Assembly (NCBI RefSeq): GCF_016598575.1
Contig: NZ_CP066801.1
Location: 4,444,501 to 4,508,500 of the forward strand
Direction of reading: 5' to 3'
DNA length: 64,000 nt
Origin: Streptomyces sp. HSG2
GTDB lineage: Bacteria > Actinomycetota > Actinomycetes > Streptomycetales > Streptomycetaceae
In this document: positions 41,113 through 51,143 of the stretch, piece by piece
Numbering within the stretch: position 1 is the first letter of the stretch
Layout of the letters: each line of letters starts with the position of its first letter
Program-made: the position numbers and the translations under genes
The notes under the pieces: generated by a model
Seen by the model: only the letters and a program-made list of their open reading frames with translations
Told to the model about the DNA's origin: nothing
Database searches by the model: none

Positions 41113-44100
41113 ATGGCCTCGTCGTCCACCCCGCCCGCCAACCTCCCGGCGCGCGTCGCCGCGCTCCGAGAGGCCCTCGCCACCCGAGTGGTGGTGGCCG
41201 ACGGAGCGATGGGCACCATGCTCCAGGCCCAGAACCCCTCGCTGGAGGACTTCCAGCAGCTGGAGGGGTGCAACGAGGTGCTGAACCTGACCCGCCCCGA
41301 CATCGTCGGCTCCGTGCACCGCGACTACTTCGCGGTCGGAGTCGACTGCGTCGAGACCAACACCTTCGGAGCCAACCACTCCGCCCTCGGCGAGTACGAC
41401 ATCCCCGAGCGCGTCCACGAGCTGTCCGAGGCCGGCGCCCGAGTCGCCAGGGAGGCCGCCGACGAGTTCACCGCCGCCGACGGCGCGCCGCGCTGGGTGC
41501 TGGGCTCCATGGGCCCGGGCACCAAGCTGCCCACCCTGGGCCACGCCCCCTACGCGGTGCTCCGCGACGCCTACCAGTCCAACGCCGAGGGCCTGGTCGT
41601 GGGCGGCGCGGACGCCCTCCTCGTGGAGACCACCCAGGACCTGCTCCAGACGAAGGCCGCCGTTCTCGGCGCCCGGCGAGGCCTGGCCGCGCTGGGAGCC
41701 GACGTGCCGGTCATCGTCTCGGTGACCGTCGAGACCACCGGGACCATGCTCCTGGGATCCGAGATCGGGGCCGCGCTGACGGCGTTGGAACCGCTCGGGA
41801 TCGACATGATCGGTCTGAACTGCGCCACCGGCCCCGCCGAGATGAGCGAGCACCTGCGCCACCTCGCCCGCCACTCCCGCGTCCCGATCTCCTGCATGCC
41901 CAACGCCGGGCTTCCGGTCCTGGGAAAGGACGGCGCGCACTACCCGCTCACCGAGGTCGAGCTGGCCGACGCTCAGGAGGCCTTCGTCCGCGAGTACGGG
42001 CTGGCCCTCGTCGGCGGCTGCTGCGGTACGACACCCGAGCATCTGAGGAGGGTGGTCGAGCGGGTCCGCCCCCTCACGCCGGCCCGACGCGAGCCGCGGC
42101 CCGAACCCGGGGCCGCCTCCCTCTACCAGGCGGTGCCCTTCCGCCAGGACACCTCGTACCTGGCCATCGGCGAGCGGACCAACGCCAACGGCTCCAAGAA
42201 GTTCCGCGAGGCCATGCTGGACGGCCGCTGGGACGACTGCGTCGAGATGGCCCGTGACCAGATCCGCGAGGGCGCGCACATGCTGGACCTGTGCGTGGAC
42301 TACGTGGGGCGGGACGGAGTGGCCGACATGGCCGAGTTGGCCGGGCGTTTCGCCACCGCCTCCACGCTGCCCCTGGTCCTGGACTCCACCGAGATCGAGG
42401 TGATCCGCGCGGGACTCGAACGGCTCGGCGGTCGAGCCGTGATCAACTCGGTGAACTACGAGGACGGCGACGGGCCCGGGTCCCGGTTCGCGCGGGTCGC
42501 GGCACTGGCACGGGAGCACGGTGCCGCCCTGATCGCGCTGACCATCGACGAGGAGGGCCAGGCCCGCACCGCGGAGAAGAAGGTGGAGATCGCCGAACGG
42601 TTGATCGCCGACCTCACCGACAACTGGGGCATCCACGAGGAGGACATCCTCGTCGACTGCCTCACGTTCACCATCTGCACCGGCCAGGAGGAGTCGCGGG
42701 GCGACGGGGTCGCCACCATCGAGGGCATCCGCGAACTCAAGCGGCGGCACCCCCGGGTGCAGACCACGCTGGGCCTCTCCAACATCTCCTTCGGGCTCAA
42801 CCCGGCGGCGAGGATCCTGCTGAACTCCGTCTTCCTCGACGAATGCGTCAAGGCCGGGCTCGACTCGGCCATCGTGCACGCCTCCAAGATCCTGCCGATC
42901 GCCCGGTTCGACGAGGAGCAGGTGGCGACGGCCCTGGACCTCATCCACGATCGACGGTCCGAGGGCTACGACCCGCTGCAGAAGCTGATGGCCTTGTTCG
43001 AGGGGGCGACCGCCAAGTCCCTCAAGGCGTCCAAGGCGGAGGAGTTGGCCGCCCTGCCGTTGGAGGACCGGCTGAAACGCCGGATCGTCGACGGCGAGCG
43101 CAACGGCCTGGAGGCGGACCTCGACGAGGCCCTCGGGGAGCGCCCGGCCCTGGAGATCGTCAACGAGGTGCTGCTGGACGGTATGAAGGTCGTCGGGGAA
43201 CTGTTCGGCTCCGGCCGCATGCAGCTCCCCTTCGTCCTCCAGTCGGCGGAGGTGATGAAGACCGCCGTCGCCCACCTCGAACCGCACATGGACAAGAGCG
43301 ACGAGGCGGGCAAGGGCACCATCGTCCTCGCCACCGTCCGGGGCGACGTGCACGACATCGGCAAGAACCTCGTCGACATCATCCTGTCCAACAACGGCTA
43401 CAACGTCGTGAACCTGGGCATCAAGCAGCCGGTCTCCGCCATCCTCGACGCCGCCGAGGAACACCGCGCCGACGTGATCGGCATGTCCGGACTCCTCGTG
43501 AAGTCCACGGTGATCATGAAGGAGAACCTGGAGGAGCTGAACCAGCGCGGCATGGCCGCCGACTACCCGGTCATCCTCGGCGGCGCCGCCCTCACCCGTG
43601 CCTACGTGGAGCAGGACCTGCACGAGCTGTACGAGGGCGAGGTGCGCTACGCACGAGACGCCTTCGAGGGACTGCGCCTGATGGACGCCCTCGTCGGCAT
43701 CAAGCGAGGCGTACCGGGCGTGACACTGCCGGAGCTGAGGCCGCGGCGGGTGCGCCCGACGGCCGCCACGCCGGAGGAGCGGCCGGAGGAGGGGCACGTG
43801 CGCTCCGACGTGGCCACCGACAACCCCGTGCCCGAGCCGCCCTTCCGTGGAACCCGGGTGGTCAGGGGCATTCAGCTCAAGGAGTACGCCACCTGGCTGG
43901 ACGAGGACGCCCTGTTCAAAGGCCAGTGGGGGCTGCGGCAGGCGCGCGACGGCGGTGGTCCCGACTACCGGGAACTCGTCGAGACCGAGGGCCGACCCCG
44001 GCTGCGCGGCCTCCTGGATCGCCTCCAGACGGAGAACCTCCTGGAGGCGGCCGTCGTCTACGGGTACTTCCCGTGTGTCTCCAAGGACGACGACCTGATC

Positions 44101-44622
44101 CTGCTCGACGAACAAGGCCACGAGCGCACCCGCTTCACCTTCCCACGCCAGCGGCGCGGCCGACGCCTGTGCCTGGCGGACTTCTTCCGGCCGGAGGAGT
44201 CCGGCGAGACCGACGTCGTCGGTCTCCAGATCGTCACGGTCGGCTCCCGCATCGGCGAGGAGACCGCCAGGCTCTTCGAGGCCGATTCCTACCGGGACTA
44301 CCTGGAGCTGCACGGCCTCTCCGTGCAGTTGGCCGAGGCCCTCGCCGAGTACTGGCACGCGCGGGTCCGCGCCGAACTGGGGTTCGCCGGGGAGGACCCG
44401 ACGGCGATCGAGGACATGTTCGCCCTCGCCTACCGCGGCGCCCGCTTCTCCCTCGGCTACGGCGCGTGCCCCGACCTCGCGGACCGAACCAAGATCGCCG
44501 AACTGCTGCGGCCGGAGCGCGTGGGGGTGCGACTCTCGGAGGAGTTCCAGTTGCATCCGGAGCAGTCGACCGACGCCATTGTCATCCATCACCCGGAGGC
44601 CAAGTACTTCAACGCCAGGTGA
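41113..44622 (+). CDS. metH: Cobalamin-dependent methionine synthase
   Basis: This 1,169-residue enzyme transfers the methyl of 5-methyltetrahydrofolate to homocysteine through a cobalamin cofactor. Domain order is complete: the homocysteine domain (about 20-330) with zinc ligands Cys237, Cys303 and Cys304 (GLNCATGP, VGGCCGTT), the pterin domain (about 345-620, IGERTNANGSKKF), the helical cap and B12 domain (about 650-880) with DVHDIG at 745-750 and His747 as cobalt ligand, and the SAM-dependent reactivation domain (about 930-1169, RPERVGVRLSEEFQLHPEQST). ATG 41113 follows GAGGGAG. It is monocistronic. Confidence 0.96.
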   Translation: MASSSTPPANLPARVAALREALATRVVVADGAMGTMLQAQNPSLEDFQQLEGCNEVLNLTRPDIVGSVHRDYFAVGVDCVETNTFGANHSALGEYDIPERVHELSEAGARVAREAADEFTAADGAPRWVLGSMGPGTKLPTLGHAPYAVLRDAYQSNAEGLVVGGADALLVETTQDLLQTKAAVLGARRGLAALGADVPVIVSVTVETTGTMLLGSEIGAALTALEPLGIDMIGLNCATGPAEMSEHLRHLARHSRVPISCMPNAGLPVLGKDGAHYPLTEVELADAQEAFVREYGLALVGGCCGTTPEHLRRVVERVRPLTPARREPRPEPGAASLYQAVPFRQDTSYLAIGERTNANGSKKFREAMLDGRWDDCVEMARDQIREGAHMLDLCVDYVGRDGVADMAELAGRFATASTLPLVLDSTEIEVIRAGLERLGGRAVINSVNYEDGDGPGSRFARVAALAREHGAALIALTIDEEGQARTAEKKVEIAERLIADLTDNWGIHEEDILVDCLTFTICTGQEESRGDGVATIEGIRELKRRHPRVQTTLGLSNISFGLNPAARILLNSVFLDECVKAGLDSAIVHASKILPIARFDEEQVATALDLIHDRRSEGYDPLQKLMALFEGATAKSLKASKAEELAALPLEDRLKRRIVDGERNGLEADLDEALGERPALEIVNEVLLDGMKVVGELFGSGRMQLPFVLQSAEVMKTAVAHLEPHMDKSDEAGKGTIVLATVRGDVHDIGKNLVDIILSNNGYNVVNLGIKQPVSAILDAAEEHRADVIGMSGLLVKSTVIMKENLEELNQRGMAADYPVILGGAALTRAYVEQDLHELYEGEVRYARDAFEGLRLMDALVGIKRGVPGVTLPELRPRRVRPTAATPEERPEEGHVRSDVATDNPVPEPPFRGTRVVRGIQLKEYATWLDEDALFKGQWGLRQARDGGGPDYRELVETEGRPRLRGLLDRLQTENLLEAAVVYGYFPCVSKDDDLILLDEQGHERTRFTFPRQRRGRRLCLADFFRPEESGETDVVGLQIVTVGSRIGEETARLFEADSYRDYLELHGLSVQLAEALAEYWHARVRAELGFAGEDPTAIEDMFALAYRGARFSLGYGACPDLADRTKIAELLRPERVGVRLSEEFQLHPEQSTDAIVIHHPEAKYFNAR

Positions 44623-44821
44623 GGCCCAAAGGGCGCCCGTCGCCCGCGCGGTCGACCCCGAGGCGGGGCCCGCCCGGCCTCGGCGGGGGCCATCGGTCCT
44701 CGCCCGGCACCGGGGCCGCCGGGGAGGCGTGCCCTCGCACGGCGACGTAGACTGGTCGGTCCAGCGCAGGCCGGTTCCCCTCGGGGGAGCCGGCCTGGTC
44801 GTCCCTCCAGGAGGTACGTGG

Positions 44822-45526
44822 ATGACCAGTACCGCACCAGGGCAACGCGCCCGAGGCACCGGGGGCCCCTCGGACCTCCAGGCCGTGCTCCTCGACATGG
44901 ACGGCACGCTGATCGACACCGAGGGCTTCTGGTGGGACGTCGAGGTCGAGGTCTTCGCCTCTCTCGGCCACACGCTGGACGACTCCTGGCGCCACGTCGT
45001 GGTCGGTGGCCCGATGAGTCGCAGTGCGGGGTTCCTGATCGAGGCGACCGGAGCCGACATCACCCTGGGCGAGCTGAGCACCCTGCTCAACCAGGGCTTC
45101 GAGCAGCGGATCGACGGCTCGCTGCCGCTGATGCCCGGAGCGGCGCGGCTCCTGGCCGAACTCCACGCGGGTGGGGTTCCCACGGCCCTGGTGTCGGCGT
45201 CGCATCGCCGGGTCATCGACCGCGCCCTGGAGTCCCTGGGAGCGCACCATTTCGCCTTGACCGTCGCCGGTGACGAGGTGTCGAGGACGAAGCCCCACCC
45301 CGACCCCTACCTGTCGGCGGCGGCCGGACTCGGCGCGATTCCGTCGCGCTGCGCGGTCGTCGAGGACACCGCGACCGGAGTCGCCGCCGCGGAGGCGGCG
45401 GGGTGCCGGGTGGTCGTGGTGCCCTCCGTGGCGCCCATGTCCCCGACCGTCCGCCGTACGGTCGTGTCCTCGCTTGAGGTGGTGGACCTGCCGTTCCTCA
45501 GGGGGCTGATGACCACCGCCGGGTGA
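44822..45526 (+). CDS. HAD-superfamily phosphatase/phosphoglucomutase-like protein
   Basis: A 234-residue HAD hydrolase of the beta-phosphoglucomutase/phosphoglycolate-phosphatase type. Motif I is LLDMDGTLIDTEGFWW (nucleophile and acid Asp), motif II TALVSASHRR, motif III Lys in SRTKPHPDPYL and motif IV VEDTATGVAAAEAAG. The C1 cap occupies about residues 35-105. A very strong AGGAGGT (44809-44815) precedes ATG 44822 by 6 nt. The substrate, a sugar phosphate or similar, cannot be told. Confidence 0.87.
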   Translation: MTSTAPGQRARGTGGPSDLQAVLLDMDGTLIDTEGFWWDVEVEVFASLGHTLDDSWRHVVVGGPMSRSAGFLIEATGADITLGELSTLLNQGFEQRIDGSLPLMPGAARLLAELHAGGVPTALVSASHRRVIDRALESLGAHHFALTVAGDEVSRTKPHPDPYLSAAAGLGAIPSRCAVVEDTATGVAAAEAAGCRVVVVPSVAPMSPTVRRTVVSSLEVVDLPFLRGLMTTAG

Positions 45527-45946
45527 CCCGCCGTCTTCGGTTTGCCTGTCACCCTTCGAGTGAAGGCGGTGTCGGCGGGTGCCGGTCGGGCGCCCGCCGG
45601 CGGGCCTGCCACCGTAGCCGCCCCCACCTCTGGTGATCTGTGAGATTCACCACTCCGTGGGGGGTCCGCGAGGTCGTCCGGGTGGGCGTGCCGGTGTGGC
45701 GCGAGGTCGGGGGCGGTGACCATGTGTCCCGATTGGTGGAAGCCTGCGCCATACCTTCCCCTGTCGGGTTTTCCGTCTGTCCGCACCCGGTTTCGCAGCG
45801 TGATGGTCCTTCAATTCCGGCGTCCGCCAACGCTCCTGCGGGCGCGGACTAACCTCGTGGCGAATACCTCGCCCCGTTCCGTGCTCCCGCACGACACCCC
45901 CCGCGTGCCGGGTGCGCGAAACACGACAGCTGTGGAGAACCCGAGC
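45527..45946. other. Intergenic region without recognisable gene
   Basis: The 420 bp between the HAD and peptide-binding genes contain no supported ORF. A perfect GCCCGCCGGCGGGC palindrome at 45592-45605 may help end HAD transcription. The right half (45740-45940) is lower in G+C and presumably holds the promoter of the lipoprotein gene. Confidence 0.45.
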
Positions 45947-47548
45947 ATGAACCGCAAGACTTTGGTGCTGTCGGCCGTGGCCGGTCTGCTCGCCCCGGCC
46001 CTCGCCGGTTGCGGTGGGGCGAGCAGCGGCAGCGGTGATCGCGCGATCGTCGTGGGCACCACGGACCGGTTCACCGCCTCCTCGGACGCGCCCGCGCCCC
46101 TCGATCCGGCCTACGCGTACGACGTCGCCACCTGGAACGTCCTTCGTCAGACCGTGCAGACCCTCATGATCCAGCCGAGGGGTGGCGGGGACCCCGTGCC
46201 GGAGGCGGCGCAGGAATGCGGTTTCACCGACACCGGCAACGAGCGCTACAGCTGCACCCTCCGCGAAGGCCTGGCGTTCCCCGACGGCGACCCCATCACC
46301 GCCGCCGACGTCAAGTACTCCATCGACCGCGTGCTCTCCATGGAGGCGGACAGCGGTGTCTTCGCCCTGCTGTCCAGCATCGACACGATCGAGACCCAGG
46401 GTGACCGCGAGGTGGTCTTCCACCTGCGGACCCCGGACGCGACCTTCCCGTTCAAGTTGTCCACCCCGGTCGCCGGGATCGTGGACCCGGACGTCTACGA
46501 GAAGGACGAGCTGCGCGAGGGCCTGGAGGTCTCCGGCTCGGGCCCGTACACCATGGCGACCGAGACGGAGGACGGCGAGGTCGTGAAGACCGTCTTCACC
46601 CGCAACCCCCGGTACAAGGGGAGCCTGAAGCTGAACAACGAGAAGGTCGAACTGATCGCCTTCGACGACGCGGAGGCCATGGGAACCGCCCTGGAGGCGG
46701 GAGACATCGACATGATGACCCGGGTCATGTCCCCCGAGCAGGTAAAGACCCTTGGTGAGACCTCCACCGGCGACATCGACCTGGACGAGATGGCCGGCCT
46801 GGAGATTCGCTACCTGATCTTCAACACCAGCGCGGAGTCGGTGGAGGAGAAGGCCGTACGGCAGGCCGTGGCCCAGCTGATCAACCGGAGCGAACTCGTC
46901 GCCGAGGTCTACGGAACGCAGGCCGAGCCGCTCTACTCGCTCGTCCCCGCATCCCTCACCGGCCACACGAGCGCGTTCTTCAACAAGTACGGAGACCCCG
47001 ACCGGGCCAAGGCCGAGGAACTGCTGGAGAGCGCCGGCGTCACCGCTCCCGTGCGGCTGACTCTGCACTACACCACCGACCACTACGGGTCGGCCACGGA
47101 GCGCGAGTTCGAGGTACTCAAGCGCCAGTTGAACGACAGCGGCCTCTTCGAGGTCGACATCGAGGGTGCCCCGTGGGACGAGTTCCGCCCGGCCGGCAAG
47201 GAAGGGGCGTACGACGTCTACGGGATGGGATGGTTCCCTGACTTCCCCGACGCGGACAACTTCCTCGCCCCCTTCCTCGACAAGGACAACTTCCTCAACT
47301 CGCCCTACAGCAACAGCTCCGTCAACAACACCCTCATCCCCGAGTCCCGGCGCGCGGCGGACCGCGTATCCGCCGTGGGCAGTCTGACCCGCATCCAGGA
47401 CATCGTCGCCGAGGACGTGCCGATGTTGCCGCTGTGGCAGGGCAAGCAGTACGTCGCGGCCCGGGACGACGTGACCGGCACCGTCTACGCGCTCAACTCG
47501 TCGGCCACACTGCAGCTGTGGGAGCTGGGACGCGGCGTCGGCGGATGA
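45947..47548 (+). CDS. Peptide/solute-binding lipoprotein of an ABC transporter (SBP_bac_5)
   Basis: The 533-residue precursor carries a lipoprotein signal (NRKTLVLSAVAGLLAPALAGC with lipobox LAGC, Cys at about residue 22) and a family-5 solute-binding fold. Characteristic segments are CTLREGLAFPDGDPITAADVKYSIDRVL, YTMATETEDG...FTRNPRYKG, IRYLIFNTSAESVEEKAVRQAVAQLINR and MGWFPDFPDADNFLAPF. It binds peptides or similar ligands at the outer membrane face. No permease or ATPase gene is adjacent, so it must work with a distant transporter or as a sensor. Confidence 0.88.
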   Translation: MNRKTLVLSAVAGLLAPALAGCGGASSGSGDRAIVVGTTDRFTASSDAPAPLDPAYAYDVATWNVLRQTVQTLMIQPRGGGDPVPEAAQECGFTDTGNERYSCTLREGLAFPDGDPITAADVKYSIDRVLSMEADSGVFALLSSIDTIETQGDREVVFHLRTPDATFPFKLSTPVAGIVDPDVYEKDELREGLEVSGSGPYTMATETEDGEVVKTVFTRNPRYKGSLKLNNEKVELIAFDDAEAMGTALEAGDIDMMTRVMSPEQVKTLGETSTGDIDLDEMAGLEIRYLIFNTSAESVEEKAVRQAVAQLINRSELVAEVYGTQAEPLYSLVPASLTGHTSAFFNKYGDPDRAKAEELLESAGVTAPVRLTLHYTTDHYGSATEREFEVLKRQLNDSGLFEVDIEGAPWDEFRPAGKEGAYDVYGMGWFPDFPDADNFLAPFLDKDNFLNSPYSNSSVNNTLIPESRRAADRVSAVGSLTRIQDIVAEDVPMLPLWQGKQYVAARDDVTGTVYALNSSATLQLWELGRGVGG

Positions 47549-47666
47549 CGGCGACGCCGGGAGGTTCGCTCCGCCGCCGCGGCCGGTGGCGGACCGAACC
47601 CCGGTGCTTCGCCGCCTCGCCTCGGCCATTGGGCCACGACGGTGGTCGGCGAGGCCCCGATAGGCC

Positions 47667-48338
47667 CTATCGCGCCCGGGGGCGCACCAACCCGCACTCG
47701 TAGGCGTACACCGCGGCCTGCACCCGGTCGCGCAAGCCGAGCTTGGTGAGCACGTGGCCGACATGGGTCTTCACGGTCGTCTCGCTGACGAACAGGTCCG
47801 CCGCGATCTCCGCGTTGGACAGGCCCTTCGCGACCAGCTTCAGCACGTCGAGCTCGCGCTCGGTCAGCGCCGTGAGGATGTCCGGTTCCGGTGCCTCGCC
47901 GGAGGGCAGGTGTGCGGCGTACTTGTCGAGCAGGCGCCGAGTCACGCTGGGTGCCAGCATGGCGTCACCCGACGCCACCACCCGGATCGCCCGCACCAGC
48001 TCGCCCGCCGGGGCGTCCTTCAGGAGGAAGCCGCTCGCCCCGGCCCTGAGAGCTTCCACCACGTATTCGTCCAGGTCGAAGGTGGTCAGGACCAGTACGC
48101 GCGCCGGACCGTCCCGTTCGGGGCCCGAGATGCGTCGGGTGGCCTCCACGCCGTCCATCCGGGGCATGCGGATGTCCATCAGGACCACGTCCGGTTGGAG
48201 GGCCCGGACCTGCTCCAGTGCCTGGACGCCGTCGCCGGCCTCTCCGACGACGGCGATCTCCTGCTCGGCTTCGAGGATCATCCGGAAGCCGGTACGCAAC
48301 AGGGGCTGGTCGTCAACCAGCAGGACGCGGATGGTCAA
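47667..48338 (-). CDS. NarL/FixJ-type response regulator (orphan)
   Basis: A 223-residue two-domain regulator. The receiver domain has VLLVDDQPLLRTGFRMIL, the phosphoacceptor Asp in VVLMDIRMPRMDG, the Thr in VLVLTTFDLDEYV and the Lys in GFLLKDAP. The LuxR HTH is LTERELDVLKLVAKGLSNAEIAADLFVSETTVKTHV, followed by the dimerisation helix. All phosphorylation residues are present. No histidine kinase lies beside it in this window, so its partner is encoded elsewhere. Confidence 0.9.
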   Translation of the reverse strand: MTIRVLLVDDQPLLRTGFRMILEAEQEIAVVGEAGDGVQALEQVRALQPDVVLMDIRMPRMDGVEATRRISGPERDGPARVLVLTTFDLDEYVVEALRAGASGFLLKDAPAGELVRAIRVVASGDAMLAPSVTRRLLDKYAAHLPSGEAPEPDILTALTERELDVLKLVAKGLSNAEIAADLFVSETTVKTHVGHVLTKLGLRDRVQAAVYAYECGLVRPRAR

Positions 48339-48401
48339 GTGGCTCTCCTTCGCTCGGCCGGCCCATTCTGCCTTGTCGCGGCGGTGCCGGCGCGGCCCGG
48401 T

Positions 48402-49319
48402 TCAGCCGGTGCGCGTGGGGGCCTCCGGCCGGACCGGCAGTGGATACGCGGGAGGTGTGCCGCCGAACTCGGGGCAAAGGGCCTGGTGGTCGCACCAGTC
48501 GCACAGTCGGCTCGGCCGAGGGCGCCAGTCGCCCGTCGCGGTCGCGCGCCGGATGGCGTCCCACAGCGCCAGCAGTCTGCGCTCGACCCGTTCCAGGTCG
48601 GCGAGCGTGGGGTCGTGGGTCACCAGCTCTCCGCTGCCGAGGTAGACCAGTTGCAGCCGCCGGGGGACCACGCCCTTCAGCCGCCAGACCACCAGCGCGT
48701 AGAACGTCATCTGGAACAACGCGTCTTCCGCGAACCGCGGCCGTGGGGCCTTGCCCGTCTTGTAGTCGACGATGCGGACCTCGCCGGTCGGTGCCACGTC
48801 CACGCGGTCGATGATCCCGCGCAGCCGCAGCCCCGAGTCCAGCCGCGTCTCCACGAACAGCTCACGCTCGGCGGGCTCCAGACGGCTGGGGTCCTCCAGG
48901 GCGAACCAGCGCTCGACCAACCGCTCCGCCTCCGCGAGCCAGCGTGCCAGGCGCCGGCCGTCCGGGTCGTCCCGGAACAGCTCCCCGACCTCGGGCCGCG
49001 TCTCCCGCAGCCGCTGCCACTGGCCGGGCAGCAGGTCCTTGGCGCGCGGTGGGGTCCGCTCCGCCGCGGGGGCGTCGAACAGCCGCTCCAGCACGGCGTG
49101 CACCAGGGTGCCCCGGGTGGCCGCCTCGCTCGGCTTCTCCGGCAGCCTGTCGATCACCCGGAAACGGTAGAGCAGGGGACACCGCAGGAAGTCGGCGGCC
49201 CGGGACGGCGACAACGACGTGGGCGCGGTCGCCGGGGCGGGGGCGGTCCCGCCCTCCTTCGGCGTTCCCTCCGCCGGCCCCGAGTCCGCCGTCCTGGCAC
49301 CGTCCACGCTCGTCTCCAT
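48402..49319 (-). CDS. RecB-family PD-(D/E)XK exonuclease with Fe-S cysteines
   Basis: A 305-residue single-domain nuclease of the RecB/Cas4/AddB C-terminal type. The N-terminal SLSPSRAADFLRCPLLYRFRVIDRLPE supplies one cysteine. The nuclease core shows GTLVHAVLERLF, GIIDRVDVAPTGEVRIVDYKTGKAP (the D-x(n)-D-x-K active site) and QMTFYALVVWRLKG. The C-terminal RLCDWCDHQALCPEF gives three more cysteines, completing a four-Cys iron-sulphur site as in AddB and Cas4. No helicase or CRISPR genes are nearby. It is divergent from the site-2 protease gene. Confidence 0.87.
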   Translation of the reverse strand: METSVDGARTADSGPAEGTPKEGGTAPAPATAPTSLSPSRAADFLRCPLLYRFRVIDRLPEKPSEAATRGTLVHAVLERLFDAPAAERTPPRAKDLLPGQWQRLRETRPEVGELFRDDPDGRRLARWLAEAERLVERWFALEDPSRLEPAERELFVETRLDSGLRLRGIIDRVDVAPTGEVRIVDYKTGKAPRPRFAEDALFQMTFYALVVWRLKGVVPRRLQLVYLGSGELVTHDPTLADLERVERRLLALWDAIRRATATGDWRPRPSRLCDWCDHQALCPEFGGTPPAYPLPVRPEAPTRTG

Positions 49320-49482
49320 GCCCCAGACCCTACGGCCCCGCGCCGACAGCGAAGCCGTCGCGTCGGTCGCCGAGGCGAGCGCCGGGGGTGCCGGGGCGGA
49401 TGGGCGGGCGGGGGCCGCATACCATCGACAGCAGACCCTTCCGTCCGACAGGTCGGGAGACGTTTCGAACGAGGGGACAGGC

Positions 49483-51096
49483 GTGGATGTGAGCGGCCGG
49501 AGTGGGCAGCCGCGGTCCGAGGGCGACGGACCGGACGAGCACCGCGCGGGGCCCGCCGCCCCGGCCGCCGGTCCCGAGGACCGCGATCCGAGGCCGTCCG
49601 GTGGCCTGGCGGGCCGCCACCCCGAGCCGCCATCCGAGGGCTCCCGGGCCCCTGAGGAGGAACGGGGTCGGGCGGCCCGCGAGGAGCGCGCAGAGGGTGA
49701 CCCTGGGGAGAGCGCGAGAAGCGAGGCCGACGGTCCCACCGGCACCGGACGTTCCCCGGGCGAAGGGGAGAGCCGCCCCGCGAAGAGCGCGGCCGAAGCC
49801 GAGGGCTCGGCCGCGCGGCCCGGGCCCGCCGCTCCCTCCGAGAGCCTCCCGGACGCGGAGCCTCCGGTGGGCGTCGCGCCGGGGTCGCCGCCGCCCGGTG
49901 GCGACCCGGAGGCGACACGGAGCCCTCGTTCCGCCCGCGGGGGCGGGCCCGGCGGCGGCATCCTGATGGGGCGCCCCTTCGGGGTGCCCGTCTACGTCGC
50001 GCCCAGCTGGTTCCTGGTCGCCGCCCTCATCACCTGGGTCTTCGGCGGCCAACTGGAACGCGTGCTGCCGGAGCTCGGCGCGGCCCGCTACCTGGTCTCG
50101 TTGTTCTTCGCCGTCGCCTTCTACGCCTCGGTGCTCGTGCACGAGCTGGCGCACACTCTCGCCGCGCTCCGTTTCAAGCTCCCCGTCCGCCGGATCCAGC
50201 TGCAGTTCTTCGGAGGCGTCTCGGAGATCGAGAAGGAGGCGGAGACGCCGGGGCGCGAATTCGTCCTGGCCTTCGTCGGTCCGCTGCTGTCCCTGGTGCT
50301 CGCGGGTGTCTTCCATCTCGCGATGCGCCCGGTCGAGCCCGGCACCGTCCCCGGGGTCCTCCTCGCGGGCCTGATGATCTCCAATCTGATCGTCGCCGCG
50401 TTCAACCTGCTTCCCGGGCTGCCGCTCGACGGCGGTCGGATGCTGCGCGCCGTCGTCTGGAAGGTCACCGGGAAGCCGATGAGCGGCACGGTGGCGGCGG
50501 CCTGGGTGGGCCGCGCCCTCGCCGTGGCGGTCCTGATCGGCCTTCCCCTGCTCACCCACTCGGGGGCGCTGGGCGCGGACGCCGTGGACAACGTCGGCAT
50601 GGACACCGTCATGGACGCGCTCCTGGCGGCCATCCTCGCCGCGATCATCTGGACAGGGGCCGGCAACAGCCTCCGCATGGCGCGGCTGCGCGAGCACCTG
50701 CCGGAGCTGCGGGCCCGCAACCTCACCCGTCGGGCCGTTCCGGTGGAGGCGGAGACCCCGCTCTCCGAGGCCCTTCGGCGGGCCAACGCCGCAGGCGCCC
50801 GGGCCCTCGTGGTGGTCGACGGTGAGGGCAGGCCCGAGTCGCTGGTCCGGGAGACCGCCATCGTCGGCGTGCCCGAGCACCGCCGTCCCTGGGTCGCCGT
50901 GGGCGGTCTGGCCCAGCCCCTCACCGACGGCATGAGCGTCTCGGCGGAACTGGGCGGAGAGGAACTCCTGGACGCCCTGCGTGCCACCCCGGCGACCGAG
51001 TACCTGGTGGTGGAGGGCGGCGGAGAGATCTACGGGGTCCTGTCGGCCACCGATGTCGAACGCGCGTTCGTGAAGGCCATGGCTCGCCCCAGCTGA
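49483..51096 (+). CDS. Site-2-type zinc metalloprotease (M50) with CBS-like tail
   Basis: The roughly 537-residue protein has a long disordered N-terminus (about 160 residues of Gly, Pro, Glu, Arg). Then follow MGRPFGVPVYVAPSWFLVAALITWVF, the zinc-binding VLVHELAHTLAALRF, and the second ligand segment NLLPGLPLDGGRMLRAVVW. These define an S2P intramembrane protease that cuts anti-sigma factors or similar membrane proteins within the bilayer. A CBS-like pair closes it (TRRAVPVEAETPLSEALRRANAAGARALVVVD onward). The GTG at 49483 follows GAGGGGA. If ATG 49966 is the true start, the disordered part is not translated. Confidence 0.84.
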   Translation: MDVSGRSGQPRSEGDGPDEHRAGPAAPAAGPEDRDPRPSGGLAGRHPEPPSEGSRAPEEERGRAAREERAEGDPGESARSEADGPTGTGRSPGEGESRPAKSAAEAEGSAARPGPAAPSESLPDAEPPVGVAPGSPPPGGDPEATRSPRSARGGGPGGGILMGRPFGVPVYVAPSWFLVAALITWVFGGQLERVLPELGAARYLVSLFFAVAFYASVLVHELAHTLAALRFKLPVRRIQLQFFGGVSEIEKEAETPGREFVLAFVGPLLSLVLAGVFHLAMRPVEPGTVPGVLLAGLMISNLIVAAFNLLPGLPLDGGRMLRAVVWKVTGKPMSGTVAAAWVGRALAVAVLIGLPLLTHSGALGADAVDNVGMDTVMDALLAAILAAIIWTGAGNSLRMARLREHLPELRARNLTRRAVPVEAETPLSEALRRANAAGARALVVVDGEGRPESLVRETAIVGVPEHRRPWVAVGGLAQPLTDGMSVSAELGGEELLDALRATPATEYLVVEGGGEIYGVLSATDVERAFVKAMARPS

Positions 51097-51131
51097 CCGG
51101 CGGCGTGGTCGGGGGCCCCCACGCGGACCGG

Positions 51132-51137
51132 TACGCT
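51132..51137 (+). promoter_or_regulatory. -10 box of a likely leaderless trmI transcript
   Basis: TACGCT ends 6 nt before ATG 51144 with no Shine-Dalgarno between. Confidence 0.5.
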
Positions 51138-51143
51138 GGTCAC

